Below are positions 1 through 11,098 of a stretch of DNA of 64,000 nt, piece by piece. Every line of letters starts with the position of its first letter. Position 1 is the stretch's first letter. The notes beneath the pieces are model-generated. The model was not told the DNA's origin. It ran no database searches and worked only from the letters and a program-made list of their open reading frames with translations. Position numbers and translations under genes: made by a program. Source of the DNA: Pestalotiopsis fici W106-1 (taxonomy: Eukaryota; Ascomycota; Sordariomycetes; Amphisphaeriales; Sporocadaceae). The DNA is taken from contig NW_006917092.1 in NCBI RefSeq assembly GCF_000516985.1, positions 1,752,619-1,816,618 of the forward strand. The letters run 5' to 3'.

Positions 1-41
1 ATTCATGATCTTTGATCACCAGCTTCTCATAACTTCCAATC

Positions 42-1044
42 CTACTTGGTAGTAAAAGAGCTCTCTTCCTTTAGCCATTGCTCCATGGTCAGCATTTGCG
101 GGTGATCAGCCCGTCTCGCCCGAACGTCCGCCTGGTAGCCCTCGTCAGCAAACCAACCAATCATCAACTTGAGCTCCGTGACCATGTAAGTCAGGACGCT
201 GCCCAGGAACGAGTAAGCCATGGGCAATGGGCTTCCGGTGGCCCTCTCAAAGACCCCGCTCATCTGCTGCATCGTCAACTCATCACCGGCGAGACCCTAT
301 TCGCGTCCTGTTTAGTCTTGCTCATATGGGATCTCGCCGCGGGAGGTTACCGTTCTGTATACTTACAATGGCACGGTTGTTCCACTTCTCCGGGTTTTCA
401 AAGGCTTTCGCAGCAAAGACTCCAATGTCCCTGGTGGCAATCCACTGCGTCGACTTGCCCTGGAGCCAGTTGCTCATGGCAGCCATGAAGACCTTGGTGG
501 GCATGCCAGGCGCAAGGTTATCCATAAAGGCAACGGGGCGCAGAACAGTCCAGGACATGCCTCCGCCGTTGCCATTCTTGGCAGTGACGTCCCGCAGGTA
601 ATTCTCAATCTGGTACTTGGTCTGAAAATGCGGAATGGGCGTCGGGTTGTTCCAGGAGCGCTCGTCTCCGCCCCGCTCGACGCCGCTGTACACAAAGTAC
701 TCGACTCCCCTCTTCATGGACTCATCGATCAAGGCCTTGCCCTGTGCTACCTCGGACTCAGTCGTGACGCCCTTGCCCATGGAGATCTGGACCGAGTAGA
801 CGCCCCAAACGGGCCTCGACTCGACTCGCTGGGCCTCATCAAATAGTGCTGGACAGTTGTCCAAGTCGCCCTGAACTATCTTGATAGAAGGAGACTTCTG
901 GGCCAATTTCTTGGCACCGGCACTTGTAGCATTTCGTGTGACTGCCAGGATTGTAAATGCGTTGGTCTGTAACTGGAGCAGAGCATCGACAACGGCACCG
1001 CCTTGCTTGCCTGTAGCACCAGTAATGAGGAGAACTTTGGACAT
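42..1044 (-). CDS. NmrA-like NAD(P)-binding protein
   Basis: Two exons, 1044-367 and 296-42; the intron (297-366, GTAAGT...AATAG) joins NNRAI to GLAGDELTMQQM in phase 0, giving about 310 residues. The N-terminus has the Rossmann glycine motif GATGKQGG directly after strand LLIT, as in the NmrA/HSCARG branch of atypical short-chain dehydrogenases. LAGDELT after the splice is also typical of that family, where it follows a surface-exposed domain. Such proteins bind NAD(P) and act as redox sensors or as reductases/isomerases in secondary-metabolite loci. The catalytic Tyr-Lys pair of true SDRs is not obvious, so an enzymatic role is uncertain. It is transcribed divergently from the SnoaL-like gene, with about 540 bp between start codons. 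Family assignment is firm, function open. Confidence 0.85.
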
Positions 1045-1587
1045 GATGTTATCAAAATTTGTCGACAGGGAATATGGATTCTATGCGTATGAAAAGAAGC
1101 TGAAGAAGAGGGAGATGTTTTTGGATATCGTACGGTATCTGAAGTGCAGTCATTCCCCGTTCTTGTTCGCAGTTGACAAGAAATACTCTTTTTGGCGAGA
1201 GGTAAACAAGATGACTAAGTCACTTCGGACTTGTACCGCGCCACCGCGGAAAGATGTGTCATTGTCAAACCTTATGTGCTGGCTGTGACCGGCTGGGTCA
1301 GCACTTCCTTCGGAGTCCCGAGAGACGTGCCACAAAAAGCAATCGCGTCCGGTGGCGTAAGCCACCGCATATTGATGATCCTAACAACAGCAGAGGTTCC
1401 GGTTTGTGTATATCAGGGTCTGGTCGCGGTAGCACTGTTTGGGAGGTGGAAGGAACGGATCTTGTCAATCTTGTTACCTCTCTCTCGCATACTCTTGTTG
1501 TTCCCTCTAGGCAATCTTCTCACTAGGCTCGAGCTCTCATAATCCGACTGTTGTGTTTCCCAAAATAGATCCGTTCGCACAATTGTC
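1045..1587. promoter_or_regulatory. Divergent promoter, NmrA-like / SnoaL-like genes
   Basis: This 543-bp interval separates two oppositely transcribed genes and must hold both promoters. It contains a perfect 7-bp inverted repeat (CGGTGGC, spacer GTAA, GCCACCG) at 1350-1367, a shape compatible with a dimeric binding site, and a TGACTAA element near 1211. No convincing TATA box was seen. Assignment of a regulator would be guesswork. Confidence 0.4.
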
Positions 1588-2151
1588 ATGGCATCAAGAC
1601 GAGGATCCGGTCTCCCCACCGTCAGCAGGCTCATTGCAGGCTACGGCAGCCTCTCCGTCCCGACGCTTCTGGAGCCCCTCGCTGACAACTTCCATCATCG
1701 CGTGCTACCGGAAAGTCTGGACATGCCTGCGCGGGACAAGGAGTCATTTGCCCAGCATGCGACCGGCGTCTTCAGTATCTTTGAAAAGTTCCAAATGATC
1801 CCAATGTCCACCTACGAAGACCGCGAGTCTGGCACGGTCGTGGTGCATACGCGCATGCAGGGCACGATGAAGCAGAACGCGATGGAGTGGCGGAACGAGT
1901 GCATCATGCTGATCGGCCTATCGGAAGACGGCAGCCAGGTCGTCGAGATCACCGAGTTTGTCGACAGTGCCAAAGCCACGCAGATGCGGCAGAAACACGC
2001 GCCCGAAGTGTTCAACGGGAATCCCCCCGCCACTGGGCGGCTCGAGAACCTTATCCCTAGCTTTAGACAGATCGCCATGACTTGCATAGTATATCAGCTG
2101 GGATTGTCCTTGACGCTATTTCTGATTGGCAAACTCCCAAAGGTTTGGTAG
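1588..2151 (+). CDS. SnoaL-like / NTF2-fold protein
   Basis: Reading frame of 187 codons that starts MASRRGSGL and has the size and pattern of fungal SnoaL-like proteins: an N-terminal helix, the segment FEKFQMIPMSTYEDRESGTVVVHTR and the strand-rich end CIMLIGLSEDGSQVVEITEFVDS. Members are small cone-shaped NTF2-fold proteins, often cyclases, isomerases or dehydratases in polyketide or terpenoid clusters. The C-terminus is ambiguous: a 54-nt, phase-0 intron may be removed at 2089-2142 (GTATAT...CAAAG, with a CTGAT branch-like site), so the product is 187 or 169 residues ending at the same stop. Neighbours are NmrA-like (divergent) and DUF1772 and P450 genes, consistent with metabolite tailoring. 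Substrate unknown. Confidence 0.75.
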   Translation: MASRRGSGLPTVSRLIAGYGSLSVPTLLEPLADNFHHRVLPESLDMPARDKESFAQHATGVFSIFEKFQMIPMSTYEDRESGTVVVHTRMQGTMKQNAMEWRNECIMLIGLSEDGSQVVEITEFVDSAKATQMRQKHAPEVFNGNPPATGRLENLIPSFRQIAMTCIVYQLGLSLTLFLIGKLPKVW

Positions 2152-2878
2152 CACAGGAACGAGGTGAGGAGGGGGGGCTGCCGCGTTTTGGACAAAAAAT
2201 ATTGCTTCTCCTTCACGATTGCGTTTTCACGTGTAAAGCCATGTTTTATTATCAAATACTCTACAACGTGGGGAAATAATGGGACTTGCGTAGGAGCTTG
2301 GTGAAATTAGCAATGCAAGGTTTCGTACATCCTAGAATAATGTGGGCATTTGCATCTAATTATGCTCAGAGTGATGATGATCAATAATGTCATGGATTAT
2401 TCTCGTATTCACGGATACACACAGTGTAGCATCAGTATTCTCACAGGGCATAATGGGCATGAGTCTTTATGTTTCTTGGTTCTCTAAAATTATTCCCATT
2501 CATCGGAAGATGAGTTCGGTGCAGTAGCGCAGTCATAATTTACGTGTACAGAGATGAAGAAATCTGCGTATTGTCATTCATTGCCATCTATGAAAGACAT
2601 GGGAGTCTCGTCGCTCGACAGAAAATAAAAGAAATGAAAGATGATTGAATAAATGTAGTATACCGAAATCAACCCGCTGCCAAACATCATTATGCGATAT
2701 GTCTTTTCGAATCCCCAGTAATCACTTCCGCTCCATACAAGTTACATAACTCCATGCCAAAGGTGAATTCAACGACCATCCTCTTCCTTCGTCCATCTGA
2801 AGCCGTCATCATTCAATTATTGCAACTATATTAGAACATGCCATCCCATATTTTTGCCTTGGTCATGGTGCTGATGCT
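2152..2878. other. Intergenic, no gene seen
   Basis: The 727 bp between the 3' ends of the convergent SnoaL-like and DUF1772 genes are AT-rich, with no frame or repeat that I can support. They probably hold the two 3' untranslated regions. Confidence 0.5.
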
Positions 2879-3412
2879 TCACAGAGAGATGATTGTCTGC
2901 CAGAGCGCAACGGAGCCGGCCACCATGGGCATGATGAGCCGGACCGTGTTGTAGCTAATCCACTTGCGGGCATAAGACTCGGCCTTGGCCACCTCGACGC
3001 CGGGCTGGCTGCCCTTGGGCTCCTTGAGGGCGTCGAGCTTCTCATTGATGGGCTGCATGTTGGCGGCCGAGTGCAGCACCGTGACGAGGTGGCAGGTGGC
3101 CGCCAGCGCGTACATTTTCCAGTCGCCGAGCCGGTAGCTCGAAGACGACCCTGCGCAGTAGGCCGTGTAGCCGTACCCAAAGATGCCGAATGTGCTAATG
3201 GGCCGGAAAAAGACATTGCCCACCTGCCAGAAGACGGGCCACTGCCGGCCCAGTAGGCGTGCGCGCGCTGCGTGGTCCGGGGACGAGGGCGCCGGGAAAT
3301 CTACCAGCAGCGCTGGTACGCCCATGAAGGACTGGGTGATGGCATTTCCCAAAAGGATATAAGACAGGGCAATGGTAGTGCCGACGACAGCTTCAGGAGC
3401 AATGGAGACCAT
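2879..3412 (-). CDS. DUF1772 membrane protein, anthrone-oxygenase-like
   Basis: Single exon, 177 residues. It begins MVSIAPEAVVGTTIALSYILLG and carries about four hydrophobic segments: residues ~8-28, ~60-85, ~100-118 and near the C-terminus (IMPMVAGSVALWQTIISL). A proximal WPVFWQVGN and later RLGDWKMYALAATCHLVTVL, with a late asparagine-containing TVRLIMP segment, match the DUF1772 layout. Characterised fungal DUF1772 proteins include the HypC-type anthrone oxidase of aflatoxin biosynthesis and other anthrone oxygenases, which oxidise anthrones to anthraquinones without a known cofactor. The flanking NmrA, SnoaL and P450 genes support a tailoring role. No polyketide synthase is present, so the substrate is inferred only by family analogy. 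Confidence 0.75.
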   Translation of the reverse strand: MVSIAPEAVVGTTIALSYILLGNAITQSFMGVPALLVDFPAPSSPDHAARARLLGRQWPVFWQVGNVFFRPISTFGIFGYGYTAYCAGSSSSYRLGDWKMYALAATCHLVTVLHSAANMQPINEKLDALKEPKGSQPGVEVAKAESYARKWISYNTVRLIMPMVAGSVALWQTIISL

Positions 3413-4404
3413 TTTGGCGGTTTGTTTGTGGATTGAGATTAAATCGTTATGAACTGTAGTCGTTGAAATAACCTTGAAGAAGACGGTACAATTATTCTTT
3501 TGAGCAAAAATTGCGAGTTTCTATCGTGAAAGTTGTTGCAGGTATGTGTGCAAAAAATAAAATCAATACAATGACCAGAAAATCAACATTTTTACTCTCA
3601 GTCTGGTGCAACGAATCAATTATAGAAAGCTTCATCCAGTGCATCAGACGATAAAAAGGAAGGAGTCGTCCGATATTCCTGTCAGCTCACTCTCGGCCAA
3701 CAACAACATTTCGGAGTCCCTGGGCTAGGACCTGCCTTAGCGGTCTAAGCCATGTCAACCCTGTAAGACGCTGCCCGGCTGAACCTTATCGAGGGGTGGC
3801 TTGTCTCTGGAAATAGATTGTCAACCCTCCTGACCGGACAACCGTTGGGGAAGAAGCTTAGGTGCGGCCAAGAAAATGAGATCGTCAGACAGTTACACGG
3901 CAGTTCACTCGGGTGACGGCGAACCGAGTGGATGGGATGTCATCTCTGGCGTCATCAATCCCGAGACAATGCATGTACCAAAGCAACACAAAACGGCAAG
4001 GTGGCGAAAGTCCAACCCAAGGGGGAAAACGAAAAATAAAGGAGACATTACCTGCTAAATCTGCCATGAATATTTACAGGAACGAATCATGATGTATAAG
4101 AAGTATAAGACTTCGCGTACATAGAGGAGCTAGGCAATCAGACAAGACCTATGCGTGGTGAACAATCTGGAATATACCACTAAAGAAACAAGCGCTTGTG
4201 GTCCTTATCATTGATATATGTCAATTTATCTCTGTATGTAATATAAACCAGATGTGTGTGTATGAACATAGCTAAGCTGGCGGGGAAATCCCTCTCATTA
4301 AATGCAACCTCTTTTAACTCCAACTGAACTGGTGATAGCCTGACCCAATCCATATGCGTAGAAAATGTGTGGCAACAAGGACAAGAAGAGCGAATGGGAC
4401 AATA
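3413..4404. other. Intergenic, no gene seen
   Basis: About 1 kb between the start of the DUF1772 gene and the stop of the P450 gene, both on the minus strand. It should hold the DUF1772 promoter and the P450 3' region. Only short uninformative reading frames occur. Confidence 0.5.
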
Positions 4405-6380
4405 CTAATCCATCAATGACGCATGGCCCGTTTCCACAGTCTTGACCCAATGTGCCATTTTCTCCTGCTTTTCCGAGATTGTAATTTGAGGTTTTCGTAC
4501 CGCCTTCTCGTCGGCAAAAGTCACAATGGTTGTAGTCTCAATATCCAGATGATCTTCTGGCAAGCTGGCGGCCTGGCCCAAGAAGTCTGCCCTCTCCTGG
4601 AGGTCCCGAGCCTCGGACTCGGCCCAAAGTCTCAAAGCCTCTTGCTTGCGCTCCTCACTCCGGGGCTCGAAAGCCATCTGGAAGGGGTCGGGCTTGATGA
4701 TGAGAAGCGAATTAGACTTGTTGAGCGGCACGGGGAGGTTTTGGCCCGTGCTGGGGTCAACCTTTTGCTTCAAGTTGAAGCACCACATGAGCGCACCGCA
4801 AGCGACGACCAGCTCGTCCTGCGTCAGCGTCATGCCCAGGCATTGCCTCTGACCCCAACCAAATGATGACATTCCCTTGATGGTTGGGAACTGGGTCAGT
4901 GGCTCCTGGTAAGTAGGCCAGCCAGGTTCGATCCAGCGCTCTGGGCGGAACGTCTCCGGGTCTGGGTACTTGACAGGACTTCGTAGGAATGCCCTGCGGA
5001 TTTTGTTAGCGATTGGCACAAGCTCCAAGTACGTCGTCATAGTAGACTTACCAGTCCAGTGGCAGAATGCGTGTTCCTTTGGGTAGGAAATAGCCTTGAT
5101 ATACATCATCCTGCTCCATTTCATGAGCAACACCTGCAGCTACTGTCAGTATCATTTGCTCTGTTTGAAAATAATTCATTGATGACTTCTTCATACCAGT
5201 TGGTACGTTTGGCTTCCATCGCATAGTTTCTTTCAGACAGGCACGCAAGATTGGTAGCTTGGGCATGTCGGCAATGGTTGGCAGCTTGCCCTCGCACTGT
5301 TCATCAATCTCCTGCTGTACGCGGGCTTGCCACTCTGGGTGGTGGACCATGGAGACGAGAAAGTACGACAGGGGGCCGGCGACGGTAAAGATGCCCACGA
5401 GCGCCAACATGCCGAGCGCCGACGAGCTCTCGTAGTCTCCAGAAAGCACGTTCTTGCTCTCCATCTTTTCGAGATACTGACGCGTCCAGCAAGGGCGTTG
5501 CTGGCCTGCCTCGACCTTCTTGCGTGTCGTAAGGAGTCGCTCCATCCACCAGGCCTGCTGCTCGTCATGGCGCTTGCGTTCGGCTTGAAGCCAGGGGTTG
5601 AAGTGCCAGGGCAGGTGCCAGAGTGGTGTCAAGACGTTTGTGATGGGTCCCGCCGGCGACATTTGTGTAAGAAGCCCCCAAGCGCTCTTGGTACAGTACT
5701 CGCTCAAGCTGGGGTCGTCCCAGGTCAGTGTACACATGACCTTTGATGCCATATCTTCCAGAGAGAATTGAAAATTGTCGGGGTTCTCAATGAGTCGTGC
5801 CAGCCATCTCTTTGCCTCGTGGTTCATGATTCCATAGTATTGCGCATTGCTTGCTTCGGTGAGATACGAATGTTGAAGCTTGCGTTGACGAGCCCAGTAT
5901 TCTGAGGGCATCGGATTAGCAAAAGGTATCACAACGTTTAACACCATTGAGAAATGACTCAATAGGAGTAGGGTTATTTTTGTTCTACTTACGATTTCTA
6001 CCCATTAGTGGTAGATATTCCATGGATCCATGCGAGCTCTTGGAATCAAAGAGTGACCTTATGACAGGGCGATCCGAGTTGTGCTTGGCCTTCTTTACCA
6101 GGAGATCCTCAATGACCTTTTCCTCGGAGACGACGAGGAACTTGGCGCCCAACATGTCCGTCATATAGAAGCCCTTGTTGCCAGAGTAGATCTCTGCCCA
6201 CTCTTTGAACTTGAGCCACATGAATTGGATAGGCAGGTCGTGGATGCGTCCAACAAAGGGCATCTGCCTAGGGCCTATCGGATACTTGGCATCATTTTTC
6301 TCCTTGTAGGACTGGTACGCCTTGAAGACCGTGAAGCCGATCAAGACGGCACCAAGGATGAGTTGCGTGACCAGTTGCAT
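4405..6380 (-). CDS. Cytochrome P450 monooxygenase
   Basis: Four exons: 6380-5993, 5901-5197, 5133-5052 and 4993-4405; all three introns are GT-AG and keep frame, giving 587 residues. The start at 6380 (MQLVTQLILGAVLIGF) gives a classic N-terminal membrane anchor followed by the proline-rich hinge PIGPRQMPFVGRIHDLP. ETMRW is the K-helix ExxR, FRPERW the PERF-like segment, and FGWGQRQCLG the haem-binding loop with its cysteine ligand. It therefore should be an ER-anchored haem monooxygenase. The I-helix region around GIFTVAGPLSYFLVS lacks an obvious (A/G)GxDT, which is unusual but seen in some fungal P450s. A charged C-terminal extension of about 80 residues follows the haem region. It sits with NmrA, SnoaL and DUF1772 genes. 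CYP family not assigned. Confidence 0.9.
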
Positions 6381-6548
6381 TGTGTTGTTGTTTCGATGCA
6401 AGATCTTACAACACACACACAAGTTGGATGTTGATGATGGTGAGAAGGTAAAAAAAGAAAAGAAAGGAAAGATACAGTTGAAAGGGAGGAGAGACAATGG
6501 GAGTAAAGTAAGTTAACTAGCACGTTTGGTCTCGGTTTCATGGGGAAA

Positions 6549-6558
6549 GGATATATAA
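6549..6558 (-). promoter_or_regulatory. Putative TATA box of the P450 gene
   Basis: GATATATAAT on the plus strand reads ATTATATATC in the direction of the P450 gene. It lies about 170 bp upstream of the chosen ATG and just before pyrimidine-rich leader sequence, a usual fungal arrangement. Inferred from sequence only. Confidence 0.35.
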
Positions 6559-7680
6559 TCTCGATATATGGGCACCCCCAGCTAGCTTAAACCCGGCAGC
6601 AAAGACTCTGAATTCCTGCGCAACCCTCTTTATTTACAGATCAAATAGAAGTACCAGCCATGAAAGTTTAGGAAAACATTCCCATTATGGAAACACCATG
6701 GCAGCTCAGCCAGCCCAGCTTAGAAGATGATGGGATCAGCACTGCAAGGGGTAGTTCACGATAGACTCGAGCCTGTCTGTCTGGAGGGACTAACAGAGTA
6801 CATGATTTTGCCAATTGGCGCTGCACGGCAAAAGCGTTGCGAAAACAAAGGCGGGCCGCGGGTACGTACATGTGCTCATGGGCCAGCAGCGAGCATGGCG
6901 AACCCCTCCTCGAGATTCTCGGTTTTTAAACGCCCCCTTATGCCGAAAGATGCATGGAGGGTGGGAAGGGCGTCATGCCCGTATCGGCTTATCGATCCAA
7001 TTGCTGGCCTTGGCTTCTTGAGTGAAAGCTGTGGGATGCACATGGGATTAGATCGCAAACCGTGTCTCGCCCTTCATGTATCAACTCTAGACTTCGCGGC
7101 AGCGTCGGGGCTTGCATTCGTGTGAGGCTGAAGATGCGCCCATGAGAGTATAGTAGAAAGCATAAGTGATTGCCACTCATTATGTGTCTGGATCTTTTTG
7201 CCCGGCGCGCAGCTTTTTGCTTGGGACTTATCACCATTTCCGGGTCATCGACGGCGGCCAAAGCATTTCCATGGTTCTGGGCCTGCGGCTTTTCGATAGC
7301 CGCAAATGTTTATGCTGCCGGGTCAGATATACCCGCTTGTTAGTTTCATAAGCGACTATAGAGTGTGCTTTTGCCAATGGTGCCAGAGAAGCGATCTACC
7401 AATAATAGCAGCATATCATATTCGGCCCATTGAGCTAATCGGATATCCGAGCGATGAGGCTCACATATGGCATCATGATGACTTTTCTGCCTCTCTCTAA
7501 CTGGCCTTATTTGCGAGATGCAGGAGAATGCCAAGCGTTCACTATTCTTCTTGTTGTCCTATCGTTTCTCTACACCCTCCTTCGCGAAATACACATCAGG
7601 CGGCGGTTGGTGTTTTAGTGCTGAGGTGTGACAAGAAGGCTGTAAAACCCCAGAAAAAGGTGACGACTTGAGGAACTTGT

Positions 7681-7780
7681 NNNNNNNNNNNNNNNNNNNN
7701 NNNNNNNNNNNNNNNNNNNNNNNNNNNNNNNNNNNNNNNNNNNNNNNNNNNNNNNNNNNNNNNNNNNNNNNNNNNNNNNN
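7681..7780. other. Assembly gap, 100 N
   Basis: Exactly 100 consecutive N. A round number of this kind is the conventional placeholder for a scaffold gap of unknown true size, so distances across it are not reliable. Confidence 0.98.
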
Positions 7781-8333
7781 ACATCTCTTGTTACACATCA
7801 GTAGATGCTGGTTGTGTCTTGGCTACATTTACAGCCGAGAAACGTGGGCTGCCACACTGCCAGCATTTTACCCGCGCAGGAAACTTACTTAGTCATGACG
7901 TGTCCATACCTTTATCTCCTTTCCCGAGTCACACGAGAAAGTTGCAATTTGCCATGTGCAAACGGGAGGGAAAGAATGGTCCGCAGTTGAAACGTGAACA
8001 AGATCGTCTCTGCGCGCGCGAGGGGGAAAAAAAAGGAGAAGAAAAAAGAAACTTTGGATCTAAGAGTTCAGCCACGAGAAGCTTCAGCAAAAGCTTCGCA
8101 GAGCTTCCTCGCAGCTGGTGGGCTGCAAGTCGGGTCCGAACCCCTCGCCAAAAGAAACTAGCTCAGCATCGTCGGTTATTATAAGAAAAGTTTAAGACGA
8201 ATCAGCTGAGAAGAAACCTTATGTCTACCAAAAATTGCCGCAATCGACACTGCGCCGTGGTGGTTTATCGTACATCTCACGGGCAGACTGCAAATGATCC
8301 AAGGACGATCCCAATTTGGACCATGTATGCACT

Positions 8334-8432
8334 GTAAGCTGTAGAAAAAAGCTGTAGGAAGCTGTAAGGGCATCATCATCTGCCCGGTGTCTGTAGGAAA
8401 TGTTTTGCCTACTTGCCTGTAAGCTGTAAGGG
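8334..8432. repeat. Short dispersed AGCTGTA repeats
   Basis: Within about 100 bp the word CTGTA(A/G) recurs at least six times, several times as AAGCTGTA(A/G)G. The copies are irregularly spaced, so this is a simple low-complexity patch rather than an ordered tandem array. No function is evident. Confidence 0.5.
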
Positions 8433-9008
8433 GCTATGGTACCAGTGCATTGCCAACGTTCTTTCTCGCACAGGTATCAAATAGAGGAAAGGAAAGCGAG
8501 AAGTAAGCGCGGTAATGTTCTATGTGACCAGCTGCCACACTGGAGGCGAACATTGGGCGGGTAATGAATCACTGTCGCACGCAGAATTCTCGCTAAGAGC
8601 TAAAGAAAAAGGCCGGGAGGAATATGCGGCTGTCTTCGAGCTTCGGCACCGAGTGGGCCTCCTGTTGGGGATTCCCGTCCGTCGCTCCGTGGTTCGATGT
8701 AACCGCACGATCAGGCCAACCTCAGCCACCCGGGAGGCAGGGCAGGGCAGGGCAGGGGCAGAGGCAGCCTCGGTCTTTAGTCATGTCAGACCGAAAACGC
8801 GACGCCGAGTTTGATTTTGTATCTTGATGGTATATGAAAGCGCTGTGAATCATCAGACTTGTTATTCAAGATCACAAGTGACAGCGTAACAACATTGTAT
8901 TCAGACACGGCATATATTCCAGCAGTGATTGTAAAGAAAAGCAACTTCTTGGTCTACCCAAATCGCTCTCAATAACAGAGAGAGAGAAAAAAAAAACGAG
9001 TCGCAAAC

Positions 9009-10744
9009 ATGGGTTCTCTCGGGGAATCAATGGATTCAAAGCCGGTGGGCTCCTATTCCCCAACTGGCATCGAAGTCCTTATCGTCGGTACTGGTTTGGC
9101 TGGATTGACTGCCGCGATCGAATGCATACGCAAAGGACACAATGTCCGCATTCTGGAGCGCAACCAGTCCATCAACACAGCTGGTGTGTAAAACTCTATC
9201 ACATGGGACCCCTTCAATTTCGGTGCTAATATGAAAACATCAGGCGACATGTACTTCATGGGCCTGTCGGCTACTCGCTTTTTCAAGCACTGGCCTGAGC
9301 TGGCGGAAGAATATGATTCAATCTCTCTGCATAATGCCTGGATTGAAACATTCAAGCATGATGGAGAGCGCATGATTCCTCCGTCCTATGTATCTGAGCG
9401 ACTACGCGCACAGGGTTTGGATCCCAAAACGCCTCCTGGTACTTTTCAGATGCGACCTTTGGTGTACAAGATGTTTGTTCGCCAGGTTGAAAAGTTGGGT
9501 GTAAAGGTGCAATTCGGAAAGAAGATTGTCGACTATCGCGAGGACGAGTCCAAGAAGAAGGCTTATGCCGTTAGTGACCAGGGGGAGGAATTTGAGGCCG
9601 ATGTGATCATTGCCGCAGATGGTGCGTGCACCCCAAATCATAATACTTGTAGCCCTATCAGATGTTGAGTATCAGATTGCTAACAAGACGTACAGGTGTC
9701 GGATCAAAGAGCCAAAAGCTCGTCGGCGGCCAAGTCCGGGCCATGAGCTCAGGGAGAGCCATGTGGCGAGCCGCATTCCCCCGCGAGGTACTGGACAAGA
9801 ACCCGCAAGTCAAGGAATTCTTCAAACTAGTCGGTCCCAACGACAGCGAGCCCATCATTCGCACGTGGCTGGGGTAAGATCGATCTCCCGCTCACATGAT
9901 GGCATTTCCATTCACTGATCTTGCATATCAGCCCGGGCACTTACGCCATGACTCTATCGCGACCGGACACAATGATCTGGATCATGAACCACGATGTGAG
10001 TAGCGCGATGTTAACGGTGTGGAATGGACCTGAATCTAATCTACAAACCACGTGCAGGTCACTGGTTCCGAAGAGGAGAATTGGAACAACACAATCGAGT
10101 CCGACGAGGTACTCCAGAACATGGACAAGGGCGTCGGACCCAAGCCGTGGGCACCCATGTTCAAGGAGCTCATCAAGCTCACACCGAGCAACACCATCAT
10201 CAACTTTGAGCTCTTCTGGCGTAACCCGCAGCCAAAGTGGTGCTCACCAGCCGGCCGCGTGATCCAGATTGGCGACGCTGCGCACTCTTTCCTCCCCGCG
10301 TCCAGCAACGGCGCGACCCAGGCCATTGAAGACTCCATCTCCATCGCCTCCTGCCTACAGCTGGGCGGCAAGGACAACATTCCCGAGGCAGTCCGCGCCC
10401 ATATCCGGTTCCGCTTCACCCGCGTGTCGTGTGCGCAAAAGCTGGGCTTCTCAAACGCCGAGTTGCTGCAAGACACGGACTGGTCAAAGGTCAAGCTCGA
10501 CCCCAGACGGGCACAGCCGCGGCTGCCCAGCTGGGTCTTTAGCCACGACCCCGAGAAGTACGCCTATGAAAACTACGACAAGGTTCTCGAGAGCATGCGC
10601 AAGGGTATTCCCTTTTCCGAGGACGATAGCATCCCGCCCAATTATCCTCCTGGATACAAGTACGAGCCGTGGAGCATTGATGAGATCATGGACGACGTGA
10701 AAAATGGCAGAGAGGTCAACGTTGGCCCGGGTAACTGGGAGTAG
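9009..10744 (+). CDS. FAD-dependent monooxygenase
   Basis: Five exons: 9009-9183, 9244-9621, 9696-9873, 9932-9995 and 10058-10744; introns of 60, 74, 58 and 62 nt are all GT-AG and in phase, giving 493 residues. VLIVGTGLAGLTAAIECIRKG is the N-terminal GxGxxG ADP-binding fold, ADVIIAADGVGSKSQ the DG motif, and GRVIQIGDAAHSFLPASSNG the GD motif that binds FAD ribityl. These place it in the class A flavoprotein hydroxylases (salicylate-, 6-hydroxynicotinate- or urate-hydroxylase-like), soluble enzymes using NAD(P)H and O2. A C-terminal tail with PPNYPPGYKYEPWS follows. It is the first gene of a group with an NCS1 permease, a 2-oxoglutarate dioxygenase and an allophanate-releasing fusion enzyme, so I infer hydroxylation of a nitrogen heterocycle. 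Substrate unproven. Confidence 0.9.
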
Positions 10745-11098
10745 GGGTAGACCCGTGGGGGTTCGCCTGTTTTTTTGTTTTCCTCCCCCAAAGGTAAACG
10801 TGAAATTGTACACGCCCGTGGGGGCAACAAGTTTTCTCAGTGCAATGCATAAAAAATTACTAGGTGTCCAGTCTGAGAAATATGCTTGGATATAGTTTCG
10901 GGGTCGCATTATGCATTATTCTAGAATGAATTGGATATATTGGCGTTCAGTGTATTCTCGATCGCTGAAAGCTAATAATAGTATCGCTTTTGAAGAAATC
11001 GCAGCAATCTTTTGGGTTCAACGCTACGGGTGCAGCCTTGATCGCCAAAGCTCGAGGTCAAAATCATGCAGTGGCATGTGAGAATTCCTCCACCTTCG
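10745..11098. other. Intergenic between convergent genes
   Basis: 354 bp between the stop codons of the convergent FAD monooxygenase and permease genes. It probably holds both 3' untranslated regions and polyadenylation signals; nothing else seen. Confidence 0.5.

Larger units (their letters stand above)
6381..9008. other. Intergenic region with scaffold gap
   Basis: 2.6 kb between the P450 start and the FAD monooxygenase start. It contains the P450 promoter, the 100-N gap and, near 8330-8432, several copies of short AGCTGTA(A/G)G words. Some reading frames run through, but none shows a recognisable domain, splice pattern or codon signature. Part of the interval is missing because of the gap, so a small gene could be hidden. 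Confidence 0.5.

Noticed and set aside
7559..7892. Frames spanning the N run
   Set aside because: They are open only because N bases cannot form stops.
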